Shown one piece after another: positions 25,143 to 33,802 of a stretch of DNA of 64,000 bases. The DNA is from Gammaproteobacteria bacterium (GTDB lineage: Bacteria; Pseudomonadota; Gammaproteobacteria; HK1), in NCBI GenBank assembly GCA_012103455.1, contig WLWT01000002.1, positions 62,001-126,000 of the forward strand. The letters are read 5' to 3'. A model generated the notes under the pieces. It made no database searches and was not told the origin of the DNA. It saw only the letters and a list, made by a program, of their open reading frames with translations. A program made the position numbers and the translations under genes. The stretch's first letter is position 1, and each line of letters starts with the position of its first letter.

Positions 25143-25604
25143 ATGCAGACAACTTTAAGGATTAATGGCGCAAGCCGCCAGATCGAAGCGCAGGGCGATA
25201 CGCCTTTGCTCTGGGTCATTCGTGATGAGCTTGATCTTACCGGTACCAAATTCGGTTGTGGCGTAGCAGCCTGCGGCTCATGCACGGTCCACATTGATGG
25301 CAAGCCGCGGCGCTCATGCATCACACCGCTGTCCGCGGTAGGTGATGCCGAGGTCACCACCATCGAGGCTGCCGCTGGCCCGCAAGCCGAGGCGGTGCAG
25401 GCGGCCTGGCGCGAACTGGACGTCGTGCAATGTGGCTACTGTCAATCAGGACAGATCATGTCGGCGATCGGGTTGTTGACAGACAACGCCAAACCGAGCG
25501 ATGCGGACATCAACGCGTACATGGGCGGCAACGCGTGCCGCTGCGCCACCTATCATCGAATCCGGGCGGCGATTCACCGCGCCGCCGCGCTGCTGGAGGC
25601 TTGA
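25143..25604 (+). CDS. (2Fe-2S) subunit of a molybdenum hydroxylase (IorA-like)
   Basis: A 153-aa protein with two [2Fe-2S] clusters. The plant-ferredoxin-type cluster is bound by cysteines in GCGVAACGSC and the following RRSC. The helical C-terminal domain binds the second cluster through QCGYCQSGQ and NACRCATY. It transfers electrons from the molybdenum site of the large subunit encoded 2 bp downstream. Size and two-subunit layout (no FAD subunit) fit the isoquinoline 1-oxidoreductase (IorAB) or aldehyde-dehydrogenase-type group. The ATG at 25143 matches the family start. Confidence 0.9.
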   Translation: MQTTLRINGASRQIEAQGDTPLLWVIRDELDLTGTKFGCGVAACGSCTVHIDGKPRRSCITPLSAVGDAEVTTIEAAAGPQAEAVQAAWRELDVVQCGYCQSGQIMSAIGLLTDNAKPSDADINAYMGGNACRCATYHRIRAAIHRAAALLEA

Positions 25605-25606
25605 GC

Positions 25607-27799
25607 ATGACGATGCAAATGAAAAGGCGTGGTTTCCTGAAGGCGGCGGGTGTGGCTGGTGCAACACTGGCCGTCGGTTTCAATGCCAAAGGACTGTTAG
25701 CGGCGGCCCCGCAGGGCGCTGCCGGCGCTATCCGTTTCAATCCGTTCGTGACCATTGACGGCGATGGCACCGTCACCGTGGTGGTCAAGCACTTCGAGAT
25801 GGGCCAGGGCACCACCACTGGTCTCGCCACCCTGGTTGCCGAAGAACTCGATGTGCCATGGGAGAGCATTAAAGTCGTCTTCGCCCCGGCCAACGGCGAA
25901 CTGTACAAGAACCTCGCCTTCGGCCTGCAGGCGACGGGGGGGTCTACTGCCATCGCCAATTCGTTCCAGCAATATCGAACGGCCGGCGCCGCGGCGCGGG
26001 ACATGCTGGTGCGTGCCGCCGCCGCAGCCTGGAACGTGCCGGCGGAGCAGGTCGCGCTCGATAACGGCATGCTCAAGGCTGGCGCCAGAACAGCCGGCAT
26101 CGGTGAGCTGGTTGCGGCGGCGGCCAAGCTTGCGCCGGCCAAGGCTCCAAAGCTCAAGGATCCGTCGCAGTTCACCCTCATCGGCACCGACAAGCTGCCG
26201 CGCAAGGATAGTCATGACAAGACCAACGGTGCGGCAGTCTTCGCGATGGACGTGAAAGTGCCGAACATGCTCTATGCCGTAGTGCTGCGGCCGCCGCGCT
26301 TTGGTGGCAAGCTGAAGACCTTCGACGCCGCAGCTGCCAGCGCCGTGCAGGGTTTCGCCGGTGCGCAGGCCTTACCCAACAAAGCGGGCGTCGCCGTCTA
26401 CGCCAAATCGACGTGGGCGGCCATTCAATCGCGCCGTGCGATCAAGGCGCAGTGGGACGAGACTGGCGCTGACTTGCGCGGGACGCCCCAGTCCCTGTCC
26501 GAGTACCAAGCCAAGCTGGATGCGGAGCCGGCCTTCGACGCCAGTCACAAGGGCAACATCGCCCAGGTGGCGGCCCATGTCGAGGGTGCCGCGAAGTCGG
26601 TCGAAGCGCAGTTCATGTTTCCGTTACTGGCGCATGCACCAATGGAGCCGTTGAACTGCGTGATCGAGCCGACCGGGAAAGGGGTACGCATCCATGACGG
26701 CTCCCAGTTCCAAGGCATTACCCAGCCGGCGGTGGCGGCCATCTTGAACATCGCGCCTGAAAACGTCGAGATCGTTACCTACTATGCCGGCGGCTCATTC
26801 GGCCGGCGGGCGACCCCGAACACCGACTATCACACCGAGGCGGCGCTGGCTTTTGCCGCGCTCGGCGGCCAACAGGCGGTGAAGTTGGTGTGGACCCGGG
26901 AAGACGACCTGGCAGGTGGTTTCTACCGGCCAATGGTGGCGCACCGCGCCAAGGTCGCCATCGGTGATGATGGCAAGATATCGGGCTGGTCGCACCGAAC
27001 GGTGGCGCAGTCCATTGCCAAGGGCACACCGTTCGAGTCCATGTTAGTCAAAAACGGCGCTGATCATTCTTCGGTGGAGGGCATCGCCGACACGCCTTAC
27101 AGCATAGACAACATGGCTGTGGGGCTGACTGATTACGCATCGCCGATGCCGGTGCTGTGGTGGCGCTCCGTGGGTCACTCCCATTCGGGTTATGTGATGG
27201 AAGTACTGATGGACATGGCGGCCGAGGCAGCAGGCGTGGATCCGGTCGCGTTCCGGCTCCGGCATCTGGATGACAGCGATCCCGACCAGGCACGGTTTGC
27301 CGGCGTTCTGAAGCTTGCCGCCGAGAAGGCCGGCTGGGATAACAAGTCAGCGGCAGGCAAGGGCCGTGGCGTTGCCGTTCACAAGTCGTTCAACAGCTAT
27401 GTCGCCCAGGTGGCCGAGGTTTCGGTCAAGGCCGGCGGTGCGATTTCCATCGACAAGGTCGTATGCGCGATCGACTGCGGCGTTGCGGTCAACCCGGATG
27501 TCATTCGTGCGCAGATGGAAAGTGGCATCGGCTATGGGCTAGGCGCGGTCATGCGCAACGAGATCACCTTGACCGGGGGTGTAGTCGATCAGGCCAACTT
27601 CCCGCAATACGAGCCGCTGCGCATCGCCGACATGCCGCACATAGAGGTGCATATCGCCGCTTCGAACGAGGCGCCAAGCGGCGTCGGCGAGCCGGGACTG
27701 CCACCGGCAGGACCGGCCCTGGCGAATGCCATCTACGCGGCTACCGGCAAACGCGTGACGCGGCTGCCGATGAAGAGCAACGGTGTCGAGTTTGCCTGA
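25607..27799 (+). CDS. Molybdopterin-dependent oxidoreductase large subunit (IorB-like)
   Basis: A 730-aa catalytic subunit of the xanthine-oxidase superfamily with an N-terminal Tat signal (KRRGFLKAAGVAGATLAVGF), so the complex is probably exported folded with its partner to the periplasm. Recognisable parts include VVKHFEMGQGTTTGLATLV, the MoCo-site segment YAGGSFGRRATPNTDYHTEA (in two overlapping blocks), and the C-terminal GVGEPGLPPAGPALANA, whose Glu is the catalytic base of the family. It would hydroxylate an N-heterocycle or oxidise an aldehyde; the substrate is unknown. A perfect 13-bp hairpin follows 40 bp after the stop. Confidence 0.9.
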   Translation: MTMQMKRRGFLKAAGVAGATLAVGFNAKGLLAAAPQGAAGAIRFNPFVTIDGDGTVTVVVKHFEMGQGTTTGLATLVAEELDVPWESIKVVFAPANGELYKNLAFGLQATGGSTAIANSFQQYRTAGAAARDMLVRAAAAAWNVPAEQVALDNGMLKAGARTAGIGELVAAAAKLAPAKAPKLKDPSQFTLIGTDKLPRKDSHDKTNGAAVFAMDVKVPNMLYAVVLRPPRFGGKLKTFDAAAASAVQGFAGAQALPNKAGVAVYAKSTWAAIQSRRAIKAQWDETGADLRGTPQSLSEYQAKLDAEPAFDASHKGNIAQVAAHVEGAAKSVEAQFMFPLLAHAPMEPLNCVIEPTGKGVRIHDGSQFQGITQPAVAAILNIAPENVEIVTYYAGGSFGRRATPNTDYHTEAALAFAALGGQQAVKLVWTREDDLAGGFYRPMVAHRAKVAIGDDGKISGWSHRTVAQSIAKGTPFESMLVKNGADHSSVEGIADTPYSIDNMAVGLTDYASPMPVLWWRSVGHSHSGYVMEVLMDMAAEAAGVDPVAFRLRHLDDSDPDQARFAGVLKLAAEKAGWDNKSAAGKGRGVAVHKSFNSYVAQVAEVSVKAGGAISIDKVVCAIDCGVAVNPDVIRAQMESGIGYGLGAVMRNEITLTGGVVDQANFPQYEPLRIADMPHIEVHIAASNEAPSGVGEPGLPPAGPALANAIYAATGKRVTRLPMKSNGVEFA

Positions 27800-27838
27800 G
27801 GGTAATGTGCCGGGCGTAACTCACCGGAGTCTTGGGAT

Positions 27839-27868
27839 CTGCAAGACGGCCGCCCGGCCGTCTTGCAG
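27839..27868 (+). terminator. Perfect hairpin after the IorB-like gene
   Basis: A 13-bp perfect stem with a 4-base loop (ctgcaagacggcc / ggccgtcttgcag) starts 40 bp after the stop codon. There is no T-tract after it, so it is either a Rho-assisted terminator, an RNA-stabilising 3' hairpin, or a protein-binding palindrome. Confidence 0.5.
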
Positions 27869-28150
27869 GCTGCCGTGACTGACGGCCCACTGGCGGCACC
27901 CAGTGGTGCTAGTAATGCGGCTACGTGGTACCCCGACGTAGTTCCCCCATGAAGAGCCCGCCACATGCGCTTGGGCGTGGCCGGCAGTTCGATCGCCAGC
28001 GCATTAGGATAACCAATAGCATAACGAAGTACATTCGCTACGGCCTAATCCTTTTCCTATAACTCAACGACCGGCATCAGTGCAGAAATGTCTGCATCAG
28101 CTACATATTCTAGCAAGAACTAACAGCTCATTCTTTCCGAATGGGGAATG

Positions 28151-28177
28151 TTCAGTTAAGTGTCCCAGACTTATAAT
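28151..28177 (+). promoter_or_regulatory. Possible promoter of the TIR-Nmad2-MazG island
   Basis: A perfect TATAAT at 28172-28177 lies 46 bp upstream of the TIR start codon in the AT-rich 27800-28223 gap. A weak -35 candidate (ttcagt, 28151-28156) has 15-bp spacing. The rest of this 424-bp gap shows only the hairpin at 27839-27868. Confidence 0.4.
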
Positions 28178-28223
28178 GGGAGTTAAATAACATGTCTATA
28201 GATTCTGATCCTAACAGGTGCCT

Positions 28224-28703
28224 ATGATTGATCGAAAAAATATCTTCATTTCCCATGTGCATGAAGACGATGATCTTTTACCGAAGCTAAAAGATCTTAT
28301 TAGGAAATCTGGCATGGAGGTTAAAGACGGCTCCATCAACAGCGACAAGCCTAACAACGCACGCAATGAAGATTACATAAAGCGAGAAATACTGGCCCCA
28401 AGGATAGACTGGGCCAGCACCTTAGTCGTACTTATATCCAAAGATACGGCCGATAGTTGGTGGGTGAACTGGGAAATCGAACACGCTGTCGAGAAAGGGA
28501 AGACGGTTGTTGGCGTATACGCTCAAGGGGCAACAGACGCTGACGTTCCCGAGGCCCTAGAACAATGTGGCGACGCTGCCATCGTAGGGTGGCAAAGTGA
28601 GCGGGTCGTAGCAGCGATCAATGGCGAACTTTCCGAGTGGGACAACCCTACTGGTGGTGCGAGGGAACCACGATGGCCTATGGTGCGCGTTACGTGTCGG
28701 TAA
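28224..28703 (+). CDS. TIR-like protein (ThsB/DUF1863-like)
   Basis: A 159-aa stand-alone TIR-like domain. It begins KNIFISHVHEDDDLLPKLKD and continues to STLVVLISKDTADSWWVNWEIEHAVEKGK; the Glu in NWEIEHA occupies the catalytic position of TIR NADases. Size and motifs resemble ThsB, the TIR protein of Thoeris that makes a cyclic ADP-ribose signal. No ThsA (SIR2-SLOG or Macro effector) is adjacent. The next gene overlaps its 3' end by 31 bp, indicating an operon. GC content of this island is visibly lower than its surroundings, suggesting transfer. Confidence 0.85.
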   Translation: MIDRKNIFISHVHEDDDLLPKLKDLIRKSGMEVKDGSINSDKPNNARNEDYIKREILAPRIDWASTLVVLISKDTADSWWVNWEIEHAVEKGKTVVGVYAQGATDADVPEALEQCGDAAIVGWQSERVVAAINGELSEWDNPTGGAREPRWPMVRVTCR

Positions 28704-29314
28704 AACTGTATTCGTATAAGGTGGCGCGTGATTACGGCTTCGCTCCAAATCCATTCCATGGATATTGCACACTAGCAACATGCAAACCAAAGATCCGCTC
28801 TGTCGCTAATGTTGGCGACTGGGTCGTTGGCACTGGTGCGAAAAAATATCGCTTAGAGGATCACATCATTTTCGCCATGAGGGTGACCGAAACCTGTTCT
28901 TTCAACGAATACTGGTCTGACCCACGCTTCCAAGTCAAACGCCCCATTCTCAATGGAAGTTTGAAGCAGGTTTACGGCGATAACATCTATCGAAAGAAAG
29001 ATGGTAACTGGATCCAGGCCGATTCCCACCATAGCTGTCCCGCAGGAGAAGAAAATCTAGTCAATCTTAAAAAGGACACCAAAACCGACAAAGTCCTCAT
29101 TAGCGATAATTTTGTGTATTTTGGAGCTAAAGCGAAGAAAATTCCTCAGTGTTTTCTGTCCTGGGAGAAGAGTCTTTGCTGCGCTAACCGCCATCACCAC
29201 ACCTTTGACGAATGCTCTGTCCTAGCCTTCATCAGATGGTTAAGAGGACTGCACTCGTGGAGCCTAAGCGGCTTACCTCTTGAGTTCGCGTCCCACAAAC
29301 GGGCAACTAGGTAG
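28673..29314 (+). CDS. Nmad2-like (nucleotide modification-associated domain 2) protein
   Basis: A 213-aa protein with the signature GFAPNPFHGYCTLATCKPKI near the N-terminus and VGDWVVGTGAKKYRL, features of the Nmad2 family. This family was predicted from genomic context to act in biosynthesis or sensing of modified nucleotides in phage and bacterial conflict systems. The ATG at 28673 lies within the end of the TIR gene in another frame. A following MazG-like gene is 7 bp downstream. The combination TIR, Nmad2 and a nucleotide pyrophosphohydrolase hints at nucleotide-based signalling or surveillance. Confidence 0.7.
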   Translation: MAYGARYVSVKLYSYKVARDYGFAPNPFHGYCTLATCKPKIRSVANVGDWVVGTGAKKYRLEDHIIFAMRVTETCSFNEYWSDPRFQVKRPILNGSLKQVYGDNIYRKKDGNWIQADSHHSCPAGEENLVNLKKDTKTDKVLISDNFVYFGAKAKKIPQCFLSWEKSLCCANRHHHTFDECSVLAFIRWLRGLHSWSLSGLPLEFASHKRATR

Positions 29315-29321
29315 TTACTTC

Positions 29322-30412
29322 ATGGCAGATAACGAGCACTGGCTGGTCGATTTCTCCTCTTCGGCAGCCAAAACAGACACTCTACTAAATGAGAGCGACC
29401 ATCTTTCTCTACTCTTGGTGGGATTGACGGGTGAAGCTGGTAGCGTACTCACGGAGTTAAAGAAACAACGCCGAGAACTTGAGGCATACCCTCACTACAG
29501 GAACCGCCTTGTCGAGGAGCTGGGCGACTTCCTTTGGTATTTCGTACGGGTCTGTGAAACGTTCGAGCCGAGATCCATCTGTCGGCTCCAAGCGTCGGTG
29601 TGCTTGAGTGAGCACAGCGATGCGGCGTTGGTCGATCTTGCACTGCAATTCTCGGCTGCTGTTACTAAGCTAGCTGAAAGCATACGGGTAAATTCGCTTT
29701 CACGGGAACAGTATGATCAAGCAGTGTCGCAGGTTTGGTATAGACTCCAGCGTATTGCCTTAACCACACGAATCGAACTTAGCCATGCTGCTGAAAGCAA
29801 TCGCGAAAAGACAGTGAGCCGATGGCCTCAGTCGGTGGTATATCGGACACTCTTCGACAGAACTGCGGTGAGGAGGAGCAATTGCCTAGATGTCTGAAAA
29901 TTGCATTCATTGAGCGCAGGCATACCGGCGGTAGGGTAGTAATCTTGCGTTGCAACGGTATCAATTTTGGCGATCGGCTGACCGACAATATCGAAGATCC
30001 AGATGGGTACCGGTTCCATGATATTTTCCACTTTGCTTATGCTGTACATCTGGGTTGGTCTCCTGTAATTCGCGCGCTCCTCAAATGTAAGAGAAAGAGT
30101 GCCCCCGCACTCGACGAAGGTCAAGATGGAGCCAGAGCTGCTATCGTTGAAGAGGCAGTGTCCGCCGTCGTCTTCAATCGAGCAAAGCGCCTTAATTTCT
30201 TCGACAATCTCACACACGTTGACTACGATCTGCTGAAGACCATTCAGGAGTTTGTGGCGGGATTTGAAGTCGCTGCGGTGCCACTATGGCAGTGGGAGAA
30301 AGCCATCCTCAACGGCTATGAGATTTTCCGAAAGTTGCTGCATAATCGGGGCGGAAGCGTCCAACTCGATCTCAATCAAAGGGAGTTGACATATGTTGCG
30401 CCAGCATCATGA
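29322..30412 (+). pseudogene. MazG-like nucleotide pyrophosphohydrolase split by a frameshift
   Basis: Two overlapping ORFs, 29322-29897 and the frame ending at 30412, together make one protein of about 360 aa. The first encodes a MazG-type segment (LTGEAGSVLTELKK, then VEELGDFLWYFV, containing the metal-binding ExxD). The second continues with EEEQLPRCLKIAFIE, DGYRFHDIFHFAYAVHLGWS and ARAAIVEEAVSAVVF, regions that in the family follow in one chain. The shift lies between about 29858 and 29872 (after the TLFD segment). MazG-like enzymes hydrolyse NTPs to NMP and pyrophosphate. The break could be real decay, a sequencing error, or less likely a programmed shift. Confidence 0.75.
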
Positions 30413-30759
30413 GCGGTCGTTTAGAGAAAGCGGTGACGGGTAGTTTGGCGCGCAGATGCACCCACGCATGGGATAATGTTGGTCAGTTATATCGGAGAAA
30501 AGTAATAGTGTGGCTGAAGTAAGGCCTCATCTGTTTGCGTGTCCGCTACCAATAGATTTTTTGCTTGCAATGACTGCTACCTAGAGGGTTAATAGGGACA
30601 TATACCCATCACACTTCAAGATGCGAACATCGGTGCATTAATAATGTGAAACCTATCAGTGATTCTTTTTCTCAATAAAGCCTTTCGTCTTCCAATGCGC
30701 TTGAAAAAATTCAAAGATGCTTCCCGAAAATCTAAAAACTTCTCATAGTACCGATTATA

Positions 30760-31867
30760 CTACTTCGGCAAAAGATTACCCGACACAAATTAATAAAATG
30801 TGTTATAGTGATGCTATGAAAAAGACAGACGGTCGCTCACTGCCCCATTCCGCGCGAGAAGCCATCCGCAGGCACGCGGTTGCGCAAGTATTATCGGGTG
30901 AAAGCCCTGAAAAAGTAATTAAAGCCCTCGGATTTCATCGTTCTTGCATTGACGATTGCTTATCCAGGTATGAGCGAGGTGGTGAACAGGCGCTGTCCAC
31001 CGGCAAGATCACGGGTCGCCCAAGAAAGTGTCCCGATGAATGTGCGGATCGCTTACGTGAACGGGTTAAAACGAATCCGTTGCAATTGGATTTTCACGAT
31101 GCCCTGTGGACGCGCTCGATGATTCAGATATGACTGAAAGACAAATTTGGCATCGAAGTCAGCGAGCGTTCGGTGGGCAATAGCCTGTCTCGTTGGGGGA
31201 TGAGTGCGCAGCGCCCTGGGTTTAAGGCATACGAGCAAGACCCTGCTCAGGTTAAGGTATGGTTAAAGGAAACTTGGCCTGAAGTACAACAAGAAGCGAA
31301 AAGGCGCCGAGCGCGGGTCTATTTTGGCGACGAATCGACGATCCGGTCGGATTATCATCGTGGTACTACTTGGGGAGTACGGGGTGATACGCCGGTTGTA
31401 GCGAAAACGGGTCGGCGCTTTAGCGTGAATAGGCTGTCAGCCGTTTCGCCGAAGGGTCACCTGCGTTTTATGGTGAGCGAATCACGGGTAACCGCAGGCG
31501 TTTTTATCGACTTTCCAAGGCGTTTGCTGCACAACGCCAAGCGATCGGTCTATTGGCTTGTTGATGGCCATCCCATTCATCGAGCCAAGAAAGTGCAAGA
31601 ATTTGTCCGCACTAGCCAAGGTAAGCTCACGTTAGTATGGTTACCGCCGTATTCACCGGAACTCAATCCTGATGAGCTAGTATGGCATCACGTAAAAAGC
31701 CAACGGATTGGGCGGACAGTGGTGGCTACAAAGGAGCAACGGGTGGCCTTGGCTCGTTCGGTGTTGCACTCACTGCAACAGAATATGCAAATAATTAAAC
31801 GGTTTTTCTATGAAAAGCATGTCAGATATATTCTGAATTGATGTCGGGTAATTTTTTTCCGAATTAG
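30760..31867 (+). mobile_element. IS630-superfamily insertion sequence (type 2), nested in copy B
   Basis: This 1108-bp element has inverted ends (ctacttcggcaaaagattac on the left; the right end read in reverse starts ctaattcggaaaaaaattac, and both continue to ccgaca). It is flanked by TA duplications (30758-30759 and 31868-31869). Removing it and one TA restores exactly the sequence gattataagtaacc found in the intact IS copy. It therefore transposed into copy B after copy B arrived. Confidence 0.95.
30816..31841 (+). pseudogene. IS630-family transposase with one in-frame TGA
   Basis: The 341-codon frame starts MKKTDGRSLPHSAREAIR and contains an N-terminal HTH region, then the DDE catalytic core: Asp in ARVYFGDEST, Asp in VYWLVDGHPIH and Glu in LNPDELVW. 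A TGA at 31131-31133 interrupts it, between SMIQI and LKDKFGIEVSERSVG. The frame is otherwise intact, so a single substitution (for example CGA to TGA) inactivated it. Confidence 0.88.
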
Positions 31868-32827
31868 TAAGTAACCGCTTCATGCATCATTTTCCAAAGT
31901 CGCTCAATTGGATTTAAATTCGGTGAATAGGGCGGCAAATAGTGTAATTTAATGTTTGAGTCCTTGGCATAAGACTGAACGTCTTTGCTCTTATGATAAG
32001 CCGCATTATCCCAAATTACATGAATTTCTTTCTCTGGTGTATGCCGTTTGCGTAGAGATTTTAGAAAAGATTTAATGGTTTGCGCATTCACTCGCTCAAC
32101 TTCAGTGTGGATTATTGTGTGACCATCCAAAGATACAGCACCAATGAAATTCAATCGTGTTTGACGAGCCGTTGTGGCAATACTTTTTCGAGTGCCTCTT
32201 AAAATCCATCCATAGGCCAACCGCGTTTGATACTGCGGATGAAAACTGTCCGAGAAATAGATTAAACCCTTGTTTTTAGCGTCTTTCGAAAGATGTTCAT
32301 AGTCTTTGACAAACGCTTTTTGCGCCTGTGCGTTTGCTTTCGCTGGAACTGCATCAGGCTTCTTACAGCAGAAATTATTGCGATGAAGCCATTTTGTCAT
32401 GCCGCTTATACTGTAAAGCTTACCAAAATTCAACTTCACATAAGTGCAAATGTCCTTAACATAAGGATAAGTCATTCCTTCTATGTGTTTAACGAGCTTT
32501 GCTGTTTCATTCTCGTCTCAATCACTTTTGCTGCCTCCGTTTTCGGGCTTCAGCTTAGCTTTAGAAAAGTAATCATCGACATGGCGTCTAATAGTCTCAT
32601 CATCTAAAAGCAAAATCCTAGACATTTCTGAATAACTATAACCCTCATCAAAAGCTAAAACCGCTTTTATTCGGTCTCGAATACGCCCATCTCTCTCTTT
32701 ACGATGAGATTTTATGAGTTCATCGCGCTCGCTCGGTGTTAAATGATTGTTCATGAGCTTATTTTGACCATAATCAGCTAGCTAATGTAAGTATTCTATA
32801 TTCGCATTTTCAATGGCGATTGGTATA

Positions 32828-33405
32828 TCAAGTCAGTCAGGCAAACTATTCCGCAGGCAGACCGGAAGATAGCATTTGATAAATTCCCTATTGCCCAGTC
32901 CCTGGGTAAAGCGGTTAACAAGGTTCGCATAAAAGAGAATAAAACCCTTATAAGCAAGGGTGTAGAGTGGCTGAAGGGAACTCGTTACAACGGGCTGACA
33001 AACCCTGAGAACCTGTTTAAAGAGCAGTGGGATAACTTTGAACCACTGAGACACTCAACCCTTAAAACAGCTCGTGCCTGGGCTATCGGTGAACTGGCGA
33101 TGAGCTTATGGGATTACCCATCCACAACTTGGGCAATCAAAGCCTGGAAGAGGTGGTTGAGTTGGGCTCAGCGATGTCGCCTAGAACCCATCAAGGAAGT
33201 TGCCAGAACGATCAAAGAGCATTTGTGGGGCATCGTCAACGCTATTGTTCTTAAGGCCAACAATGGACGTGCGGAAGGCATTAGCAGCACGATCCAAAGT
33301 TTGAAGAATCGAGCGTGTGGTTTCAGAAATCGTGAACGATATAAGGCAGCGATCTACTTTCATCTGGGAGGGTTGGATTTGTATCCCACTGGCATACATC
33401 GCTGA
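32828..33405 (+). pseudogene. ISL3-family transposase, C-terminal fragment
   Basis: The plus-strand frame encodes the C-terminal ~190 residues of an ISL3-type transposase (RKIAFDKFPIAQSLGKAVNK, ENLFKEQWDNFEPLR, and the terminal GRAEGISSTIQSLKNRACG...GFRNRERYK). It starts directly at the right TA duplication of IS copy B. The left flank of copy B does not continue the frame, so the N-terminal half was lost by deletion or an earlier rearrangement. Confidence 0.85.
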
Positions 33406-33447
33406 AAACCACCCACTTAAAGAAGGGAAGAGCCCCGTACCGCTTCA

Positions 33448-33720
33448 GTGGTGCACGCGGACACGGCACGGATGTTGCACAACCGTACGTGGGCGCGCCA
33501 GCCGGCGGCGTTGGTGCAAATTCCCGCGGCCGGATGGCATGCCAGGGCGTGGCTGTTGGTGATAGGCGGTTGCGGCATTGTCATGATCATCGCGGGGGGC
33601 GTGTTGACAGTGCCTTTGGGGCTGCTGCTGCTGGCAGGTCTGGGTCGGGTGTTCGGGTTGCGGAGGGACGCCGTCAATTCGGCGGGGATGTCGCTTGGCG
33701 AAGCCCTGAGTGGTGTCTGA
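33448..33720 (+). CDS. Hypothetical membrane protein or gene fragment
   Basis: A 90-aa ORF contains one long hydrophobic stretch (AWLLVIGGCGIVMIIAGGVL then TVPLGLLLLAGLGRVFG), enough for one or two membrane helices, followed by a short polar tail. Its frame is open to about 33408, close to the ISL3 fragment, so it may be the C-terminal remnant of a larger membrane protein truncated by the insertion sequences. No family is recognised. The rest of the 33406-33802 gap shows nothing else. Confidence 0.35.
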   Translation: MVHADTARMLHNRTWARQPAALVQIPAAGWHARAWLLVIGGCGIVMIIAGGVLTVPLGLLLLAGLGRVFGLRRDAVNSAGMSLGEALSGV

Positions 33721-33802
33721 GAAAGCCGGGACGTTCGGGTCCGTCCAGGCGCGGCTGCTAACGCGCATCGCGCACACGCTATTGCGTGACTAGCGCGTTA
33801 CT

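Larger units (their letters stand above)
30616..32754 (-). pseudogene. IS630-type transposase of copy B, doubly disrupted
   Basis: Relative to the intact 342-aa transposase at 35486-36514, this copy has a TTA-to-TGA nonsense change after the KPENGGSKSD segment (around codon 79, near 32518) and is split near its C-terminus by another IS. The N-terminal piece (32518-32754) and the large central piece (31868-32517) keep the DDE catalytic residues in the DNA, but no full-length product can be made. Confidence 0.9.
30603..32825 (-). mobile_element. IS630-superfamily insertion sequence (type 1), copy B, interrupted
   Basis: This element matches the intact copy at 35473-36585 almost base for base but carries a second insertion sequence (30760-31867) inside it. 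Ends are tacccatcac... on the left and ...gattggta on the right (one mismatch to the intact copy), flanked by TA on both sides (30601-30602 and 32826-32827), the target duplication expected for IS630/Tc1 elements. Its transposase is also broken by an in-frame stop. Confidence 0.92.

Noticed and set aside
31131..31133. In-frame TGA in the IS630 transposase as a second selenocysteine codon
   Set aside because: The position is not a conserved cysteine in transposases and I looked for no redox context there. A simple nonsense mutation explains it.
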